Shown here one piece after another: positions 34,430 to 46,647 of a stretch of 64,000 nt of DNA. This stretch comes from Stutzerimonas kirkiae (GTDB lineage Bacteria > Pseudomonadota > Gammaproteobacteria > Pseudomonadales > Pseudomonadaceae). Position numbers and translations under genes: made by a program. The stretch is from assembly GCF_004327335.1 (NCBI RefSeq), contig NZ_QJUO01000005.1, forward strand, positions 62,001 through 126,000. The letters are read 5' to 3'. Position 1 is the first letter of the stretch; the number at the start of each line of letters is the position of its first letter. The notes beneath the pieces were generated by a model, which was given only the letters and a program-made list of their open reading frames with translations, did not search any database and was not told where the DNA came from.

Positions 34430-36097
34430 ATGAGCCACTACCAGCAGCCCCTCGATGTCACCACCCTGCCGTCCTGGCAAACTCTGCGCGAGCATCGCCA
34501 GATGATGCAGGGCTTCAACATGCGCGAAGCCTTCAAAGCCGATCCCCGGCGCTTCGAGATGTTCTCGACGGGCAGTTGCGGCCTGTTCCTCGACTATTCG
34601 AAGAACCTGATCACCTCCCGCACGCGTGACCTGCTGGTCGAACTGGCACGCGAGGCGGGCGTGGAGCAGGCGGCGCGGGCGATGTTCAACGGCGAGCCGG
34701 TCAATGCCTCGGAGCGCCGCCCCGCGCTGCACACGGCCCTGCGCCGGCCCATGGGCGACAGCCTGATCGTCGACGGGCGCAACCTCATGCGCGATGTGCA
34801 CGGCGCGCTGGCGCAGATGACCGATATCGTCGGGCGCATCCACAACCACCTCTGGCGCGGCTACAACGACAAGCCGATCACCGACGTGGTCAACATCGGC
34901 ATCGGCGGCTCCTTCCTCGGCCCGCAACTGGTCTCCGAAGCGCTGCTGCCCTTCACCCAGCAGTCGGGGGTGCGCTGCCATTACCTGGCCAATATCGATG
35001 GCAGCGAATTCCGCGAAGTGATGGCCAACCTGGACGCGCAAACCACGCTGTTCATCGTTTCCAGCAAGTCCTTCGGCACCCTGGAAACCCTCAAGAACGC
35101 CCAGGCGGCGCGCAGTTGGTACCTGTCGCGCGGCGGCAGCGAGGAACGGCTCTATCGTCATTTCATCGCCGTGACCAGCAACGCCCAGGCCGCCATCGAT
35201 TTCGGCATCCTGGAAAAGAACATCTTCCCGATGTGGGACTGGGTCGGTGGCCGCTACTCGCTGTGGTCGGCGATCGGCCTGCCGATCGCCCTGGCCATCG
35301 GCATGTCCAACTTCAAGGACCTGCTCTCGGGCGCCTATGCCATGGACCAGCACTTCCTCCACCAGCCCTTCGAAAGCAACATGCCGGTGCTGCTGGCGCT
35401 GCTCGGTATCTGGTATCACAACTTCTGGGGCGCAGAGAGCTATGCCTTCCTGCCCTACGACCACCACCTGAGAAACTTCGTCAAACACCTGCAGCAGATG
35501 GACATGGAGTCCAACGGCAAGAGCGTGCGCCAGGATGGCAGTGCGGTATCCGTCGGCACCGGCCCGGTGATCTGGGGCGGCGTCGGCTGCAATGGCCAGC
35601 ACGCCTACCACCAGTTGCTGCACCAGGGCACGCCGCTGATCCCGGCGGACTTCATCGTGCCGGTGGTCAATCACAATCCGGTCGCCGACCACCACGAATG
35701 GCTATACGCCAACTGCCTGTCGCAAAGCCAGGCGCTGATGCTCGGCAAGACCCGCGAAGAAGTGGAAACCGAACTGCGCGACGGCGGCATGGACGAGCAG
35801 GCTATCCAGCGCCTGGCGCCGCACAAGGTGGTCCCCGGCAACCGGCCGAGCAACACCCTGGTCATGGAAAGCCTCAGCCCCGCCCGGCTCGGTTCGCTGA
35901 TCGCGTTGTACGAACACAAGGTCTTCGTGCAGAGCGTGATCTGGGGCATCAACGCCTTCGACCAATGGGGCGTCGAACTGGGCAAGGACCTGGGCAAGGC
36001 GGTCTACCAGCGCCTGACCCGCTACGAAAACGATAACGCGGAAGATGCCTCGACCCAGGGGCTGATCGACTATTTCCGTGGTCGCCACCGCGGCTAA
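34430..36097 (+). CDS. pgi: Glucose-6-phosphate isomerase
   Basis: Interconverts glucose-6-phosphate and fructose-6-phosphate. 555 residues from [10 protein letters not shown] (GGAAG 10 bases upstream), the pseudomonad length; the frame upstream overlaps no conserved sequence. Seen: [11 protein letters not shown], the signature FVASSKSF-type stretch [31 protein letters not shown], and the C-terminal [14 protein letters not shown]. In pseudomonads it works mostly in gluconeogenesis and the Entner-Doudoroff cycle. The panBCD terminator lies upstream, so it has its own promoter within 34316-34429. Confidence 0.97.
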   Translation: MSHYQQPLDVTTLPSWQTLREHRQMMQGFNMREAFKADPRRFEMFSTGSCGLFLDYSKNLITSRTRDLLVELAREAGVEQAARAMFNGEPVNASERRPALHTALRRPMGDSLIVDGRNLMRDVHGALAQMTDIVGRIHNHLWRGYNDKPITDVVNIGIGGSFLGPQLVSEALLPFTQQSGVRCHYLANIDGSEFREVMANLDAQTTLFIVSSKSFGTLETLKNAQAARSWYLSRGGSEERLYRHFIAVTSNAQAAIDFGILEKNIFPMWDWVGGRYSLWSAIGLPIALAIGMSNFKDLLSGAYAMDQHFLHQPFESNMPVLLALLGIWYHNFWGAESYAFLPYDHHLRNFVKHLQQMDMESNGKSVRQDGSAVSVGTGPVIWGGVGCNGQHAYHQLLHQGTPLIPADFIVPVVNHNPVADHHEWLYANCLSQSQALMLGKTREEVETELRDGGMDEQAIQRLAPHKVVPGNRPSNTLVMESLSPARLGSLIALYEHKVFVQSVIWGINAFDQWGVELGKDLGKAVYQRLTRYENDNAEDASTQGLIDYFRGRHRG

Positions 36098-36246
36098 CGG
36101 ATCCCCAGCGCCCCCCGTCGAGGCGCCCGAGCAGATGTCCGCCCGAAACCGAAGCGCCGGGCGACTGTCCTACATGCCATACTTCGGCGACAATCAAGGC
36201 CATGCCACCGGCCGCAGGTGCCCCAACCAGTAAGGAGCTGGACCCC

Positions 36247-39129
36247 ATGCCAAAAGGAATCAGACGCGCCCTCACCGCCCTGGCAACCTTCTTCCTTCTC
36301 TATGGCCTGCTGGGGTTCCTGATCATCCCCGGCGTGGGCCAGCGCATCGCCAACCAGCAACTGTCCATCTACAGCCGGGTGCCGGCGCAACTCGAGCGTA
36401 TCGAGTTCAATCCATTCAGCCTGGAACTGACCCTGTTCAACCTGCGCCTGGGGCAGCCGGACGACGAGCAGGTGGCCTTCCAGCGCCTGTATGCCAACCT
36501 CGACTGGAGCAGCCTCTGGCGGCAACGACTGCAACTGAGCGAAGTGCAACTGGAGCAGCCGCGGGTCTTGGTACAGCTCGACCCGGAGGGAAATCTCAAT
36601 CTGGCGCAACTGCTGCAATTGCCCGAAAGCACCGACGAAGCGCCCGCCACGGAAGACCAGGGCCTGTTCCCGTTGCTGATCGAGCGCCTCGGCCTGAACG
36701 CCGGCAGCTTGCGCATACAGGACCAGCGCCCCGGCGAAAGCGTCGACCTGAGCTACCAGGACCTGGATATCGTCCTGCACGATCTCTCCACGCTACCCGA
36801 ACATAACGGCCAGGCGCGCCTGAGCGCGACGGACGCCAGTGGCGGCAGGATCGACTGGGAAGGCCAACTGAGCCTGTCGCCGCTCGCCTCGAACGGGCAC
36901 CTGAGCGTCAGCCAGGTGGCCCTGCGGCAATTCTGGCCGTATGTGCGCGATGCCGTACCGCTCAGCCTGCAAGAAGGTGTTGCACAACTCAGCAGCGACT
37001 ACAGCTTCTCCCTCGCCGAGGAACTCGAGCTGAAGCTGGAGAATATCGCCATCGCCCTGGCGCCACTGGCCATCGACACGGACCAGGGGCGCCCGCTGCT
37101 GCGCCTGGAGAACCTCGAACTGACCGATGGCAGCCTCGACCTGGGCAAACGGCAACTGGTCATTGGCACCCTGCGCAGCAGCAAGCTGGAAACCTGGGCC
37201 TCCCGCGAGGCCGATGGCCAGTTGGACTGGCAGAAGCTGCTGGCCAGCCCCACGGCGCCGGCGGCAGAAGCGCAGCCCGCCACCGAGCAGGCCGGGCCGC
37301 CCTGGCAGGTTCTGTTGCATGATGCGCAACTGCGCGGCTACCAGGTCCACCTGAGCGACCGGCAACCCCAACGCAAGGTGGAGCTGCTGATCGGGCCGCT
37401 GGATCTCGACCTGCAGGCCTTCGACAGCCTGGGGACTTCGCCCTTCCGGCTCAAGCTCGATAGCGGCATCGGCAAACAGGGCAAGCTGCAACTCCAGGGG
37501 CAGGCGCAACTGCAGCCGATCAGCGGCACCTTCGCGGTAACCAGCACGGATATCGACCTGCGTATCGCCCAGGCTTATCTCGAGCCCTTCATCCGCCTCG
37601 AACTGCGCAGCGGCCTGCTGGCAAGCGCACTGGACATCGACCTGCAGAGCGTCGAACCGCTGGCGTTCAGGGTCAGCGGCAGTGCCGATGTCCGGCAGTT
37701 GCATACCCTGGACACCCTGAAGAACCGTGACTTCCTCAAATGGCAGCACCTGCAACTGACAGGGCTGGACTACCGTCATGAAGAATTGCTGAGCATCGGT
37801 AGCGTGAAGCTGGCCCAACCCTATGCCCGCTTCGTGGTCAACGAAGACCTGACGACCAATATCAACGAACTGCTGATCAGCCAGGGCGGCTCCGCGCAAG
37901 CCAGCCCGGACAGTGCCGCCAGCAAGCCCCTGGGCATCCATATCGGTGAAATCACCCTGGCCGACGGCTCGGCCAACTTCGCCGACTTCAGCCTGCCACA
38001 GCCATTCGCCACCGCCATTCAGCAACTCTCGGGGCGAATCGGCACCATCGACAATCGCCAGAGCAAGCCGGCCAGCGTATCCATCGAGGGCAAGGTCGAT
38101 CGCTATGCGCCGGTCAGCATCGAGGGCAGCCTGACGCCCTTCGACCCATTGCAGAGCCTGGATATAGCCACTCGCTTCAAGCAGGTGGAACTGACCACAC
38201 TGACGCCCTACTCCGGCAAGTTCGCCGGCTATCGCATTCGTAAGGGGCGACTGGATCTCGACCTGCACTACCGGATCCAGGGCCGACAACTGAATGCCGA
38301 GAACAAGGTGGTGCTGGAGCAACTGCAACTGGGGGAAAAAGTCGACAGCCCCAACGCGGTGGACCTACCGGTCAAACTGGCGATAGCCCTGCTCAAGGAC
38401 ACCAAGGGCACCATCTCCCTGGAACTGCCGATTCGTGGCAACCTCGACGACCCTCAGTTCAGCGTCATGCCGATCGTCTGGCAGACCCTGCGCAACCTGG
38501 TACTGCGCGCGGTACAGGCGCCCTTCAAGCTCATCGGCGGGCTGGTCGCCGGCGACCATGGCGACCTCAGCCAGGTACTGTTCGCCCCCGGCAGCAGCGA
38601 ACTGGATGGCAATGCCAGGAAATCCCTGGACGCCCTGGCCAAGGGCCTGCAACAGCGCCCGGCCCTGCGCCTGGAAGTCGAAGGCATGAGCGCGGCCGGC
38701 AGCGATGGCCCGCTGATCGCCGAACAGCGCCTGGAGCGCGAATACCGCAGCACCCTCTACAAGATGCTGCAGCGTCGTGGCGACGAAGTACCCGCCGATG
38801 CCGAGCAGTTGCAGCTCGACGACAGCGACCGGGCCGCGTTGCTGGAAGGCATCTATCGCAGCCGCCTCAAACAGCAGCCGCCAGCGCAATGGCAGGAGCT
38901 GGCCCGTGACGAGCGCACAGCGCGGATGAAGCAGGCGGTGATCGACTCCTGGAGCGGCAACAATGCGCTGCTGAGGCGCCTGAGCCAGGAACGCTCGGCC
39001 AATATCAAGGCTTACCTGGTCGACCAGGGCGGCCTGCAGGACCAACGCGTCTATCTGCTGGACAGCGCCCTGACCGAGGCCCGGGAAGACGGCCAGGTCG
39101 CCACGGCGCTGCACCTCGACAGCGAATGA
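36247..39129 (+). CDS. Large DUF748 (AsmA-like) envelope protein
   Basis: 960 residues from MPKGIRRALT with AAGGAG at 36232. One N-terminal membrane anchor (about 9-28) precedes a long periplasmic body of beta-strand repeats with alternating pattern (LSVSQVALRQF; LDLHYRIQGRQLNAENKVVLEQ), as in DUF748/AsmA/TamB-like proteins. The region 777-835 (FAPGSSELDGNARKSLDALA) looks like the first half of an OmpA-type domain. Proteins of the AsmA clan form lipid-carrying grooves between the two membranes; a role in envelope lipid transport is inference. It is a single gene. Confidence 0.85.
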   Translation: MPKGIRRALTALATFFLLYGLLGFLIIPGVGQRIANQQLSIYSRVPAQLERIEFNPFSLELTLFNLRLGQPDDEQVAFQRLYANLDWSSLWRQRLQLSEVQLEQPRVLVQLDPEGNLNLAQLLQLPESTDEAPATEDQGLFPLLIERLGLNAGSLRIQDQRPGESVDLSYQDLDIVLHDLSTLPEHNGQARLSATDASGGRIDWEGQLSLSPLASNGHLSVSQVALRQFWPYVRDAVPLSLQEGVAQLSSDYSFSLAEELELKLENIAIALAPLAIDTDQGRPLLRLENLELTDGSLDLGKRQLVIGTLRSSKLETWASREADGQLDWQKLLASPTAPAAEAQPATEQAGPPWQVLLHDAQLRGYQVHLSDRQPQRKVELLIGPLDLDLQAFDSLGTSPFRLKLDSGIGKQGKLQLQGQAQLQPISGTFAVTSTDIDLRIAQAYLEPFIRLELRSGLLASALDIDLQSVEPLAFRVSGSADVRQLHTLDTLKNRDFLKWQHLQLTGLDYRHEELLSIGSVKLAQPYARFVVNEDLTTNINELLISQGGSAQASPDSAASKPLGIHIGEITLADGSANFADFSLPQPFATAIQQLSGRIGTIDNRQSKPASVSIEGKVDRYAPVSIEGSLTPFDPLQSLDIATRFKQVELTTLTPYSGKFAGYRIRKGRLDLDLHYRIQGRQLNAENKVVLEQLQLGEKVDSPNAVDLPVKLAIALLKDTKGTISLELPIRGNLDDPQFSVMPIVWQTLRNLVLRAVQAPFKLIGGLVAGDHGDLSQVLFAPGSSELDGNARKSLDALAKGLQQRPALRLEVEGMSAAGSDGPLIAEQRLEREYRSTLYKMLQRRGDEVPADAEQLQLDDSDRAALLEGIYRSRLKQQPPAQWQELARDERTARMKQAVIDSWSGNNALLRRLSQERSANIKAYLVDQGGLQDQRVYLLDSALTEAREDGQVATALHLDSE

Positions 39130-39278
39130 TATCCGGCGCCAGTGTCGCCTTGACGATCGACTGGCGCGAAGTAGAACGACGGATTTGCGCAAGGTGCGCC
39201 GCTTGCGCCCTATTTGCGCCCTATGGAGACTCCGCTTGTGGCTCGTGGCTTGCGGCTGTTTCTTACCGGCTGCGCATA

Positions 39279-39309
39279 GAAAAAACCCCATGCCGAAGGC
39301 ATGGGGTTT
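39279..39309 (-). terminator. Terminator of the BON-domain gene
   Basis: AAACCCCATGCC and GGCATGGGGTTT form a 12-bp stem around a 3-base loop; read on the minus strand it ends in a run of six T. Confidence 0.88.
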
Positions 39310-39325
39310 GCCTGACCCGATGTAA

Positions 39326-39700
39326 TTACTCGACGGCTTTCAGGCCATCGGCAGCGACATCGCGCACGCCCTTGATCTCTTTGGTCTTCTCGATGGCCAG
39401 CTTGCGCTCGGCCTCGCTGGCCACGGTGCCGGACAGCGAAACGATGCCGTCCTTGGTCTCGACCTTGATATCGGTGCCCGAGGTCGCACTGTCAGCCAGC
39501 AGCGACGACTTGACCTTGGTGGTGATCCAGGTATCCGAAACGACTTCGCCAGCCTTGTGGGCCTTCTCGTTGGCCTTGTGCATGACCTCCTCGGACTTGC
39601 TCTGCTCTTCATGATGCTCAGCCAGTGCAACACCTGCCAGTGGCAAGCTCATTACGGCAACGATGGCGGCAGCTGTCAGAGGTTTCTTGACGTTGTACAT
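39326..39700 (-). CDS. Periplasmic BON-domain protein
   Basis: 124 residues from MYNVKKPLTA (AGGAGTGCC just upstream; an ATG seven codons further up is not needed). Signal peptide 1-27 (cleavage after VALA). A charged helical stretch with Glu/Lys/His (30-52) is followed by one BON domain (about 56-122: DTWITTKVKSSLLAD, DGIVSLSGTV, VRDVAADGL). BON domains bind phospholipid; OsmY-like proteins protect the envelope under osmotic stress. Only one BON domain is present where OsmY has two. Single gene with its own terminator. Confidence 0.9.
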   Translation of the reverse strand: MYNVKKPLTAAAIVAVMSLPLAGVALAEHHEEQSKSEEVMHKANEKAHKAGEVVSDTWITTKVKSSLLADSATSGTDIKVETKDGIVSLSGTVASEAERKLAIEKTKEIKGVRDVAADGLKAVE

Positions 39701-39991
39701 GGTGGCACTCCTGTTCTTCATGGTTTCTGCAACCTGGTTTCACACACAGGTTGCTACATGGGTATCGCAAGTCGCGTGCCAATCGGAAATAAAAAATAAA
39801 CCCTTTAATATCATATAGTTAATAAAAAAACACCGAGCATCGCACATGCACTCTGCACGTTATGCACTGCAGCTACCATGCAACTTGCAATAGAGATCAA
39901 GGATCAGGTGGGTAAATTCAGGCATTGCTCCAGTGGAACCCCACACAAGGGTCAAGTCCGGCCGCGGCAACGAACGCAAGCACGGATAAAA
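39701..39991. other. AT-rich spacer between BON gene and pnp terminator
   Basis: No gene. From 39788 to 39835 the strand is almost pure A/T (AATAAAAAATAAACC, then AATATCATATAGTTAAT), in sharp contrast with the GC-rich surroundings. It should contain the promoter of the BON gene (minus strand). Confidence 0.5.
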
Positions 39992-40015
39992 GAAAAGGCC
40001 CCGCAGGGCCTTTTC
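39992..40015 (-). terminator. Terminator of the rimP-pnp transcript
   Basis: GAAAAGGCCC pairs with GGGCCTTTTC over 10 bp around CGCA, 16 bp after the pnp stop; on the minus strand it ends in CTTTTC followed by TTTT. Confidence 0.88.
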
Positions 40016-40031
40016 TTCACTTACAGGCGAC

Positions 40032-42134
<2,103 letters not shown>

Positions 42135-42230
42135 GGATTTTCCTTCTCTTTGTTGCCTTTGGGGAAATCGGCAGAACGTTCGGGGATCGGCCCGCAACCC
42201 TCTGCAAGAAAGCCTGAAGCTGAAAGCCGA

Positions 42231-42266
42231 AAGCTGGAAGCAAGAACGACGTCCTGCTTCCAGCTT
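42231..42266. repeat. AAGCTGGAAGC hairpin between rpsO and pnp
   Basis: AAGCTGGAAGC (42231-42241) and GCTTCCAGCTT (42256-42266) pair perfectly over 11 bp, and the flanks repeat AGCTT/CTTCC units. A related repeat lies between rbfA and infB. In other bacteria a hairpin here is the RNase III site that controls pnp; whether this one acts so is open. Confidence 0.6.
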
Positions 42267-42296
42267 CCGGCTTCCAGCTTCCAGCTCGCTTGCGTC

Positions 42297-42566
42297 TTAA
42301 CGACGCAGACCCAGACGACCGATCAGGGTGCTGTAACGAGTGGTGTCCTTGCCCTTCAGGTAATCCAGCAGCTTGCGACGCTGGTTGACCATACGGATCA
42401 GACCACGACGGGAGTGGTGGTCCTTGCCGTTGGCCTTGAAGTGCTCCTGCAGCTTGTTGATGTTGGTAGTCAGCAGTGCAACCTGCACTTCCGGGCTACC
42501 GGTATCACCTTCGGCTTGCTTGTACTCGTCAACGATCTGGGCTTTTTCTTGAGCGCTCAGTGCCAT
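42297..42566 (-). CDS. rpsO: 30S ribosomal protein S15
   Basis: 89 residues from [15 protein letters not shown] (AGGAG upstream; an earlier in-frame start is not conserved). The S15 signature is present: [30 protein letters not shown] and [10 protein letters not shown]. It binds 16S rRNA in the central domain. Operon position truB-rpsO-pnp is standard. Confidence 0.98.
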   Translation of the reverse strand: MALSAQEKAQIVDEYKQAEGDTGSPEVQVALLTTNINKLQEHFKANGKDHHSRRGLIRMVNQRRKLLDYLKGKDTTRYSTLIGRLGLRR

Positions 42567-42683
42567 GTCATGGACTCCTAAGTGAACAGGCCGGGACATA
42601 TTCCCGTGTTGAGTAAAAGGTATGACCGTGCCTGTCGACAGCCACCCTCGTAACGCACCGCCAGCATTGGCGATACGTCTCGG

Positions 42684-43601
42684 TCATTCCGACCGAATCA
42701 GCCGACGCGGCTCGATACGCCCGTCGTCTCCCACTTCACCGATACCGATGAAGCGGCCATTCTGATCCTGCACCCGCAACATGCCGAAGGCCGGGGCCTG
42801 GGGTGCGCGCACGGGTTGCCCATGCAACCAGTAGAATGCGCTGTGCTCAGACAGCTGCAGCACGGGCCAGTCTTCCAGGCCACTGTCGACCGGGTTGAGA
42901 AACCCATCCAGCGCCTCGGCCCCCGACTCGCCATGCAGGCGTTCCAGCTCTTCCAGGCTGACGGTCCGCTCCAGCCCGAAGGGGCCGGCCTGGGTTCTGC
43001 GCAACTCGGCGACATGCGCGCCACACCCGAGCACCTGGCCGATATCCTCGACCAGGGTGCGGATATAGGTGCCCTTGCTGCAGGAAACGCCAAGGCGAGC
43101 CTTGTCACCATCCAGCCCCAGCAATTCGAGCCGGGCAATAGTAACAGAACGCGGCTCGCGCTCCACTACTTCACCCGCCCTGGCGAGCTTGTAAAGAGGC
43201 TGGCCATCGCGCTTGAGCGCCGAATACATCGGCGGCACCTGCTGGATTTCGCCACGGAAGCCAACCAGTGCGGCCTCCAGTTGCTCGCGGCTGACGCTCA
43301 CCGGGCGGCGCTCCAGCACCTCGCCCTCGGCATCCGCCGTGGTGGTGATCACCCCCAGTTGCATCACGGTCTCATAGGCCTTGTCGGCATCGAGCAGATA
43401 CTGGGAAAACTTGGTGGCCTCGCCGAAGCACAGTGGTAACACACCAGTGGCCAGCGGATCGAGGCTGCCGGTATGCCCGGCCTTCTCGGCATTCAGCAGC
43501 CAGCGCACCTTCTGCAACGCGGCATTGGAAGTGAAGCCCCGCGGCTTGTCCAGCAGGATGACGCCGTCGACCTTGCGGCGGATACGTTTGACCTGGGCCA
43601 C
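42684..43601 (-). CDS. truB: tRNA pseudouridine-55 synthase
   Basis: Makes pseudouridine 55 in the T-loop of tRNAs. 305 residues, starting with GTG 43601 (AAGGAG lies 7 bases upstream, inside the end of rbfA). Catalytic D48 in [16 protein letters not shown]; the PUA-like C-terminal domain ends [12 protein letters not shown]. The gene begins 3 bp after the rbfA stop. Confidence 0.96.
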   Translation of the reverse strand: MAQVKRIRRKVDGVILLDKPRGFTSNAALQKVRWLLNAEKAGHTGSLDPLATGVLPLCFGEATKFSQYLLDADKAYETVMQLGVITTTADAEGEVLERRPVSVSREQLEAALVGFRGEIQQVPPMYSALKRDGQPLYKLARAGEVVEREPRSVTIARLELLGLDGDKARLGVSCSKGTYIRTLVEDIGQVLGCGAHVAELRRTQAGPFGLERTVSLEELERLHGESGAEALDGFLNPVDSGLEDWPVLQLSEHSAFYWLHGQPVRAPQAPAFGMLRVQDQNGRFIGIGEVGDDGRIEPRRLIRSE

Positions 43602-43604
43602 CCT

Positions 43605-44003
43605 TCACTCCTTGCCGTCGTCGTCGCGCTCTTCGCGCTTGCGATCTTCCGCCAGCGCGCGCTCGATCAACGAATACATCTCGGCGCCACGGCGGATACT
43701 GGCGTCATAGTGGAAGTGCATCTGCGGAACGCTACGCAGTTTCATCAGTTTGCCCAACTGCATGCGCAGAAAACCGTTGGCATCGTTGAGTATGCGCAGA
43801 TTGTCCGTAATCGCCGCCTGGTCCTCATCCTGCCCCATGAGCGTGATGAACACCTTGGCATGGGAAAGATCACGACTGACCTCGACCGCCGTGATGGTCA
43901 CCAGCCCCAGGCGCGGGTCCTTGATCTCTCGCTGGATCAGTTGTGCCAGCTCTCGCTGCATCTGATCGCCGACCCGCTGGGTACGACTGTATTCTTTGGC
44001 CAT
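43605..44003 (-). CDS. rbfA: 30S ribosome-binding factor A
   Basis: A KH-like factor needed for late 16S rRNA maturation and growth in the cold. 132 residues: [27 protein letters not shown] at the N-terminus (R7-G33 region), then KVFITLMG and the MRSVPQ-like [14 protein letters not shown]. The tail (about 118-132) is highly charged ([14 protein letters not shown]). It lies between infB and truB with a 135-bp repeat-bearing spacer upstream. Confidence 0.96.
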   Translation of the reverse strand: MAKEYSRTQRVGDQMQRELAQLIQREIKDPRLGLVTITAVEVSRDLSHAKVFITLMGQDEDQAAITDNLRILNDANGFLRMQLGKLMKLRSVPQMHFHYDASIRRGAEMYSLIERALAEDRKREERDDDGKE

Positions 44004-44013
44004 AACTCTGCCT

Positions 44014-44129
44014 CAAGCTGCAAGCTGCAAGCTGCAAGCTGCAAGAAAATTTTCGCCGCAAAACCAAACGGCAAGCCCATTCGGTGGACCATGCCACCTC
44101 TTGAAGCTTGCCGCTTGGGGCTTGCAGCT
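44014..44129. repeat. Tandem CAAGCTG units and matching palindrome between infB and rbfA
   Basis: Four and a half copies of the 7-bp unit CAAGCTG (44014-44045) are followed by spacer and then GCTTGCAGCT (44120-44129), complementary to the tandem copies. An RNA from this operon could fold several alternative hairpins here. Confidence 0.7.
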
Positions 44130-44138
44130 ACCCGCTCG

Positions 44139-46619
44139 TCAGAGCGAACGCGCCACTTCGACCTTCTCGAAGACTTCGATCTTGTCGCCGACCTTGACGT
44201 CGTTGTAGCTCTTCACGCCGATACCGCACTCCATGCCGGCGCGCACTTCGGCAACGTCGTCCTTGAAGCGCCGCAGCGATTCGAGTTCGCCCTCGAAGAT
44301 GACCACGTCGTCGCGCAGCACGCGGATCGGACGGTTGCGGTGCACCATGCCCTCGAGCACCATGCAGCCGGCGACCGCGCCGAACTTCGGCGAGCGGAAC
44401 ACATCACGCACTTCGGCGATACCGAGAATATTCTCGCGCACATCGCTGCCAAGCATGCCCGACAGGGCTTTCTTGACGTCCTCGATGATGTCGTAGATCA
44501 CATTGTAGTAGCGCAGGTCCAGGCCTTCCTGCTCGACGATCTTGCGCGCACCGGCATCGGCCCGCACGTTGAAGCCGAACAGCACGGCGTTGGAAGCCAG
44601 TGCCAGGTTGGCGTCGCTCTCGGTGATACCACCGACACCGCCACCGATGACGCGCACCTGGACCTCGTCGTTGCCCAGGTCGCTCAGCGAGCCCTGCAGC
44701 GCTTCGAGAGAACCACGTACATCGGACTTGAGCACGATGTTGAGGGTCTTCTTCTCGTCCTGCCCCATGGTCTCGAAGATATTTTCCAGCTTGCCGGCAT
44801 GGGCGCGGGCCAGTTTCACTTCACGGAACTTGCCCTGGCGGAACAAGGCGATCTCGCGCGCCTTCTTCTCGTCGGCGACGACGATCAGTTCGTCACCGGC
44901 ATCCGGCGTACCATCGAGGCCAAGGATCTCGACCGGGATGGACGGACCGGCATCCTTCACCGGCTTGCCGTTCTCGTCGAGCATCGCCCGCACGCGGCCA
45001 TAGTTGACGCCGACCAGCACCATGTCGCCCTGGTGCAGCGTACCGTCCTGGACCAGCACGGTGGCTACCGGGCCACGGCCCTTGTCCAGGCGCGACTCGA
45101 CCACTACCCCACGGCCCGGGGCCGAAGGCGTTGCCTTGAGCTCCAGCACCTCGGCCTGCAGCAGCACGGCCTCGAGCAGTTCGTCGACACCGGTACCGAC
45201 CTTGGCCGATACGTGTACGAACGGCGCATCGCCGCCCCACTCCTCGGGAATCACATCGAGCGCGGCCAGGCCGTTCTTGATGTTGTCCGGGTTGGCTTCC
45301 GGCTTGTCGATCTTGTTCACCGCGACCACGATCGGCACGCCAGCGGCTTTCGCGTGCTGCACGGCTTCCTGGGTCTGCGGCATCACGCCATCGTCCGCGG
45401 CGACCACCAGGATCACGATATCGGTAGCCTGGGCACCCCGTGCGCGCATCGCAGTGAACGCGGCGTGGCCGGGGGTGTCGAGGAAAGTCACCATGCCACG
45501 CTCGGTTTCCACGTGGTAGGCACCGATATGCTGCGTGATGCCGCCGGCTTCACCGGACGCCACCTTGGCGCGACGGATATAGTCGAGCAGGGAGGTCTTG
45601 CCGTGGTCGACGTGACCCATGACGGTCACCACCGGCGCCCGCGAGAGCGCCTCGCCCTCGAACTTCAGGGATTCGGCCAGTTGCTCTTCCAGCGCGTTGT
45701 CGCTTACCAGCTTGACCTTGTGCCCCAGCTCCTCGGCGACCAGTTGCGCAGTCTCGCGATCCAGTACCTGGTTGATGGTGACCGGCGAGCCAAGCTTGAA
45801 CATGAACTTGATGACTTCGGCCGCCTTGACCGACATCTGCTGCGCCAGTTCGCTGACGGTGATGGTCTCACCGATGGAAACCTCACGCACCACAGGCCCG
45901 CTAGGGCTCTGGAAACCATGCTGGTTGCGCTTCTTGCCGGACTTCGACTTGCCGCCGCGACCGCGACGGAAGCCATCGGCATCGTCGTCGCCAGTGCGCA
46001 CTGTACGCGCCAGGGGCGCCTTGGCCTTGAGCGCCGGGCGATGCTGTGCCTGCTTGCGATCACGCCGTTCGTCATCATCGTTGCGCGCCTTCTCGACCCT
46101 GCGCGGCTCTTCCTTCTTGCGCTCATCGGCTGCCACCACGGGCTCCGCCGGAACCTCGGCGGCAGTCGCGAGCGGAGCACTGGCCACGGATTCGGACGCT
46201 TCCCGGGCCTTGTGCCGGGCTTCTTCCTCGGCACGCAGGCGGGCTTCTTCCTCGGCCTTCAGGCGTGCGGCCTCTTCGGTCGCACGCTGGGCTTCCAGCT
46301 CACGCTGCTTCTCGGCCTCGATCTCCTCCGGACTGCGCTTGACGAAGGTCTTCTTCTTGCGCACTTCCACACTGATGGTCTTGCTACCGGCGACCCGCAG
46401 CTTGGTGGTGGTCTTGCGCTGCAGCGTGATCTTGCCGGGCTCGCTCGTCTTGGCGCCATGCCCACCCTTGAGGTGGGCCAGCAACGCCTGCTTCTCACTA
46501 TCGGTCACTACTTGCTCGGCGCTGGTGTGCGACAGTCCTGCCTCACGCATCTGCAGCAGCAGTCGCTCGACCGGTGTGTCGACCACTTGGGCCAGTTCTT
46601 TCACCGTGACTTGCGTCAT
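44139..46619 (-). CDS. infB: Translation initiation factor IF-2
   Basis: A GTPase that brings fMet-tRNA to the 30S subunit. 826 residues. The N-terminal IF2-N domain ([18 protein letters not shown]) is followed by a long charged linker (about 100-250, [18 protein letters not shown] repeats), a second IF2-N domain, then the G domain with [13 protein letters not shown] (about 333-345), DTPGH and NKID, and the C-terminal fMet-tRNA-binding domain. It lies 28 bp after nusA. Confidence 0.97.
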   Translation of the reverse strand: MTQVTVKELAQVVDTPVERLLLQMREAGLSHTSAEQVVTDSEKQALLAHLKGGHGAKTSEPGKITLQRKTTTKLRVAGSKTISVEVRKKKTFVKRSPEEIEAEKQRELEAQRATEEAARLKAEEEARLRAEEEARHKAREASESVASAPLATAAEVPAEPVVAADERKKEEPRRVEKARNDDDERRDRKQAQHRPALKAKAPLARTVRTGDDDADGFRRGRGGKSKSGKKRNQHGFQSPSGPVVREVSIGETITVSELAQQMSVKAAEVIKFMFKLGSPVTINQVLDRETAQLVAEELGHKVKLVSDNALEEQLAESLKFEGEALSRAPVVTVMGHVDHGKTSLLDYIRRAKVASGEAGGITQHIGAYHVETERGMVTFLDTPGHAAFTAMRARGAQATDIVILVVAADDGVMPQTQEAVQHAKAAGVPIVVAVNKIDKPEANPDNIKNGLAALDVIPEEWGGDAPFVHVSAKVGTGVDELLEAVLLQAEVLELKATPSAPGRGVVVESRLDKGRGPVATVLVQDGTLHQGDMVLVGVNYGRVRAMLDENGKPVKDAGPSIPVEILGLDGTPDAGDELIVVADEKKAREIALFRQGKFREVKLARAHAGKLENIFETMGQDEKKTLNIVLKSDVRGSLEALQGSLSDLGNDEVQVRVIGGGVGGITESDANLALASNAVLFGFNVRADAGARKIVEQEGLDLRYYNVIYDIIEDVKKALSGMLGSDVRENILGIAEVRDVFRSPKFGAVAGCMVLEGMVHRNRPIRVLRDDVVIFEGELESLRRFKDDVAEVRAGMECGIGVKSYNDVKVGDKIEVFEKVEVARSL

Positions 46620-46647
46620 GCATCTCTCTCCTCAGGCCGCTAAGTGC

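Noticed and set aside
44014-44045. Short tandem repeat as a possible CRISPR array
   Set aside because: Units are 7 bp and contiguous with no spacers, and no cas genes are present.
43473-46643. Open frame of about 1056 codons opposite truB, rbfA and infB
   Set aside because: It crosses several real genes and the repeat-bearing spacer on the other strand; composition is that of antisense.
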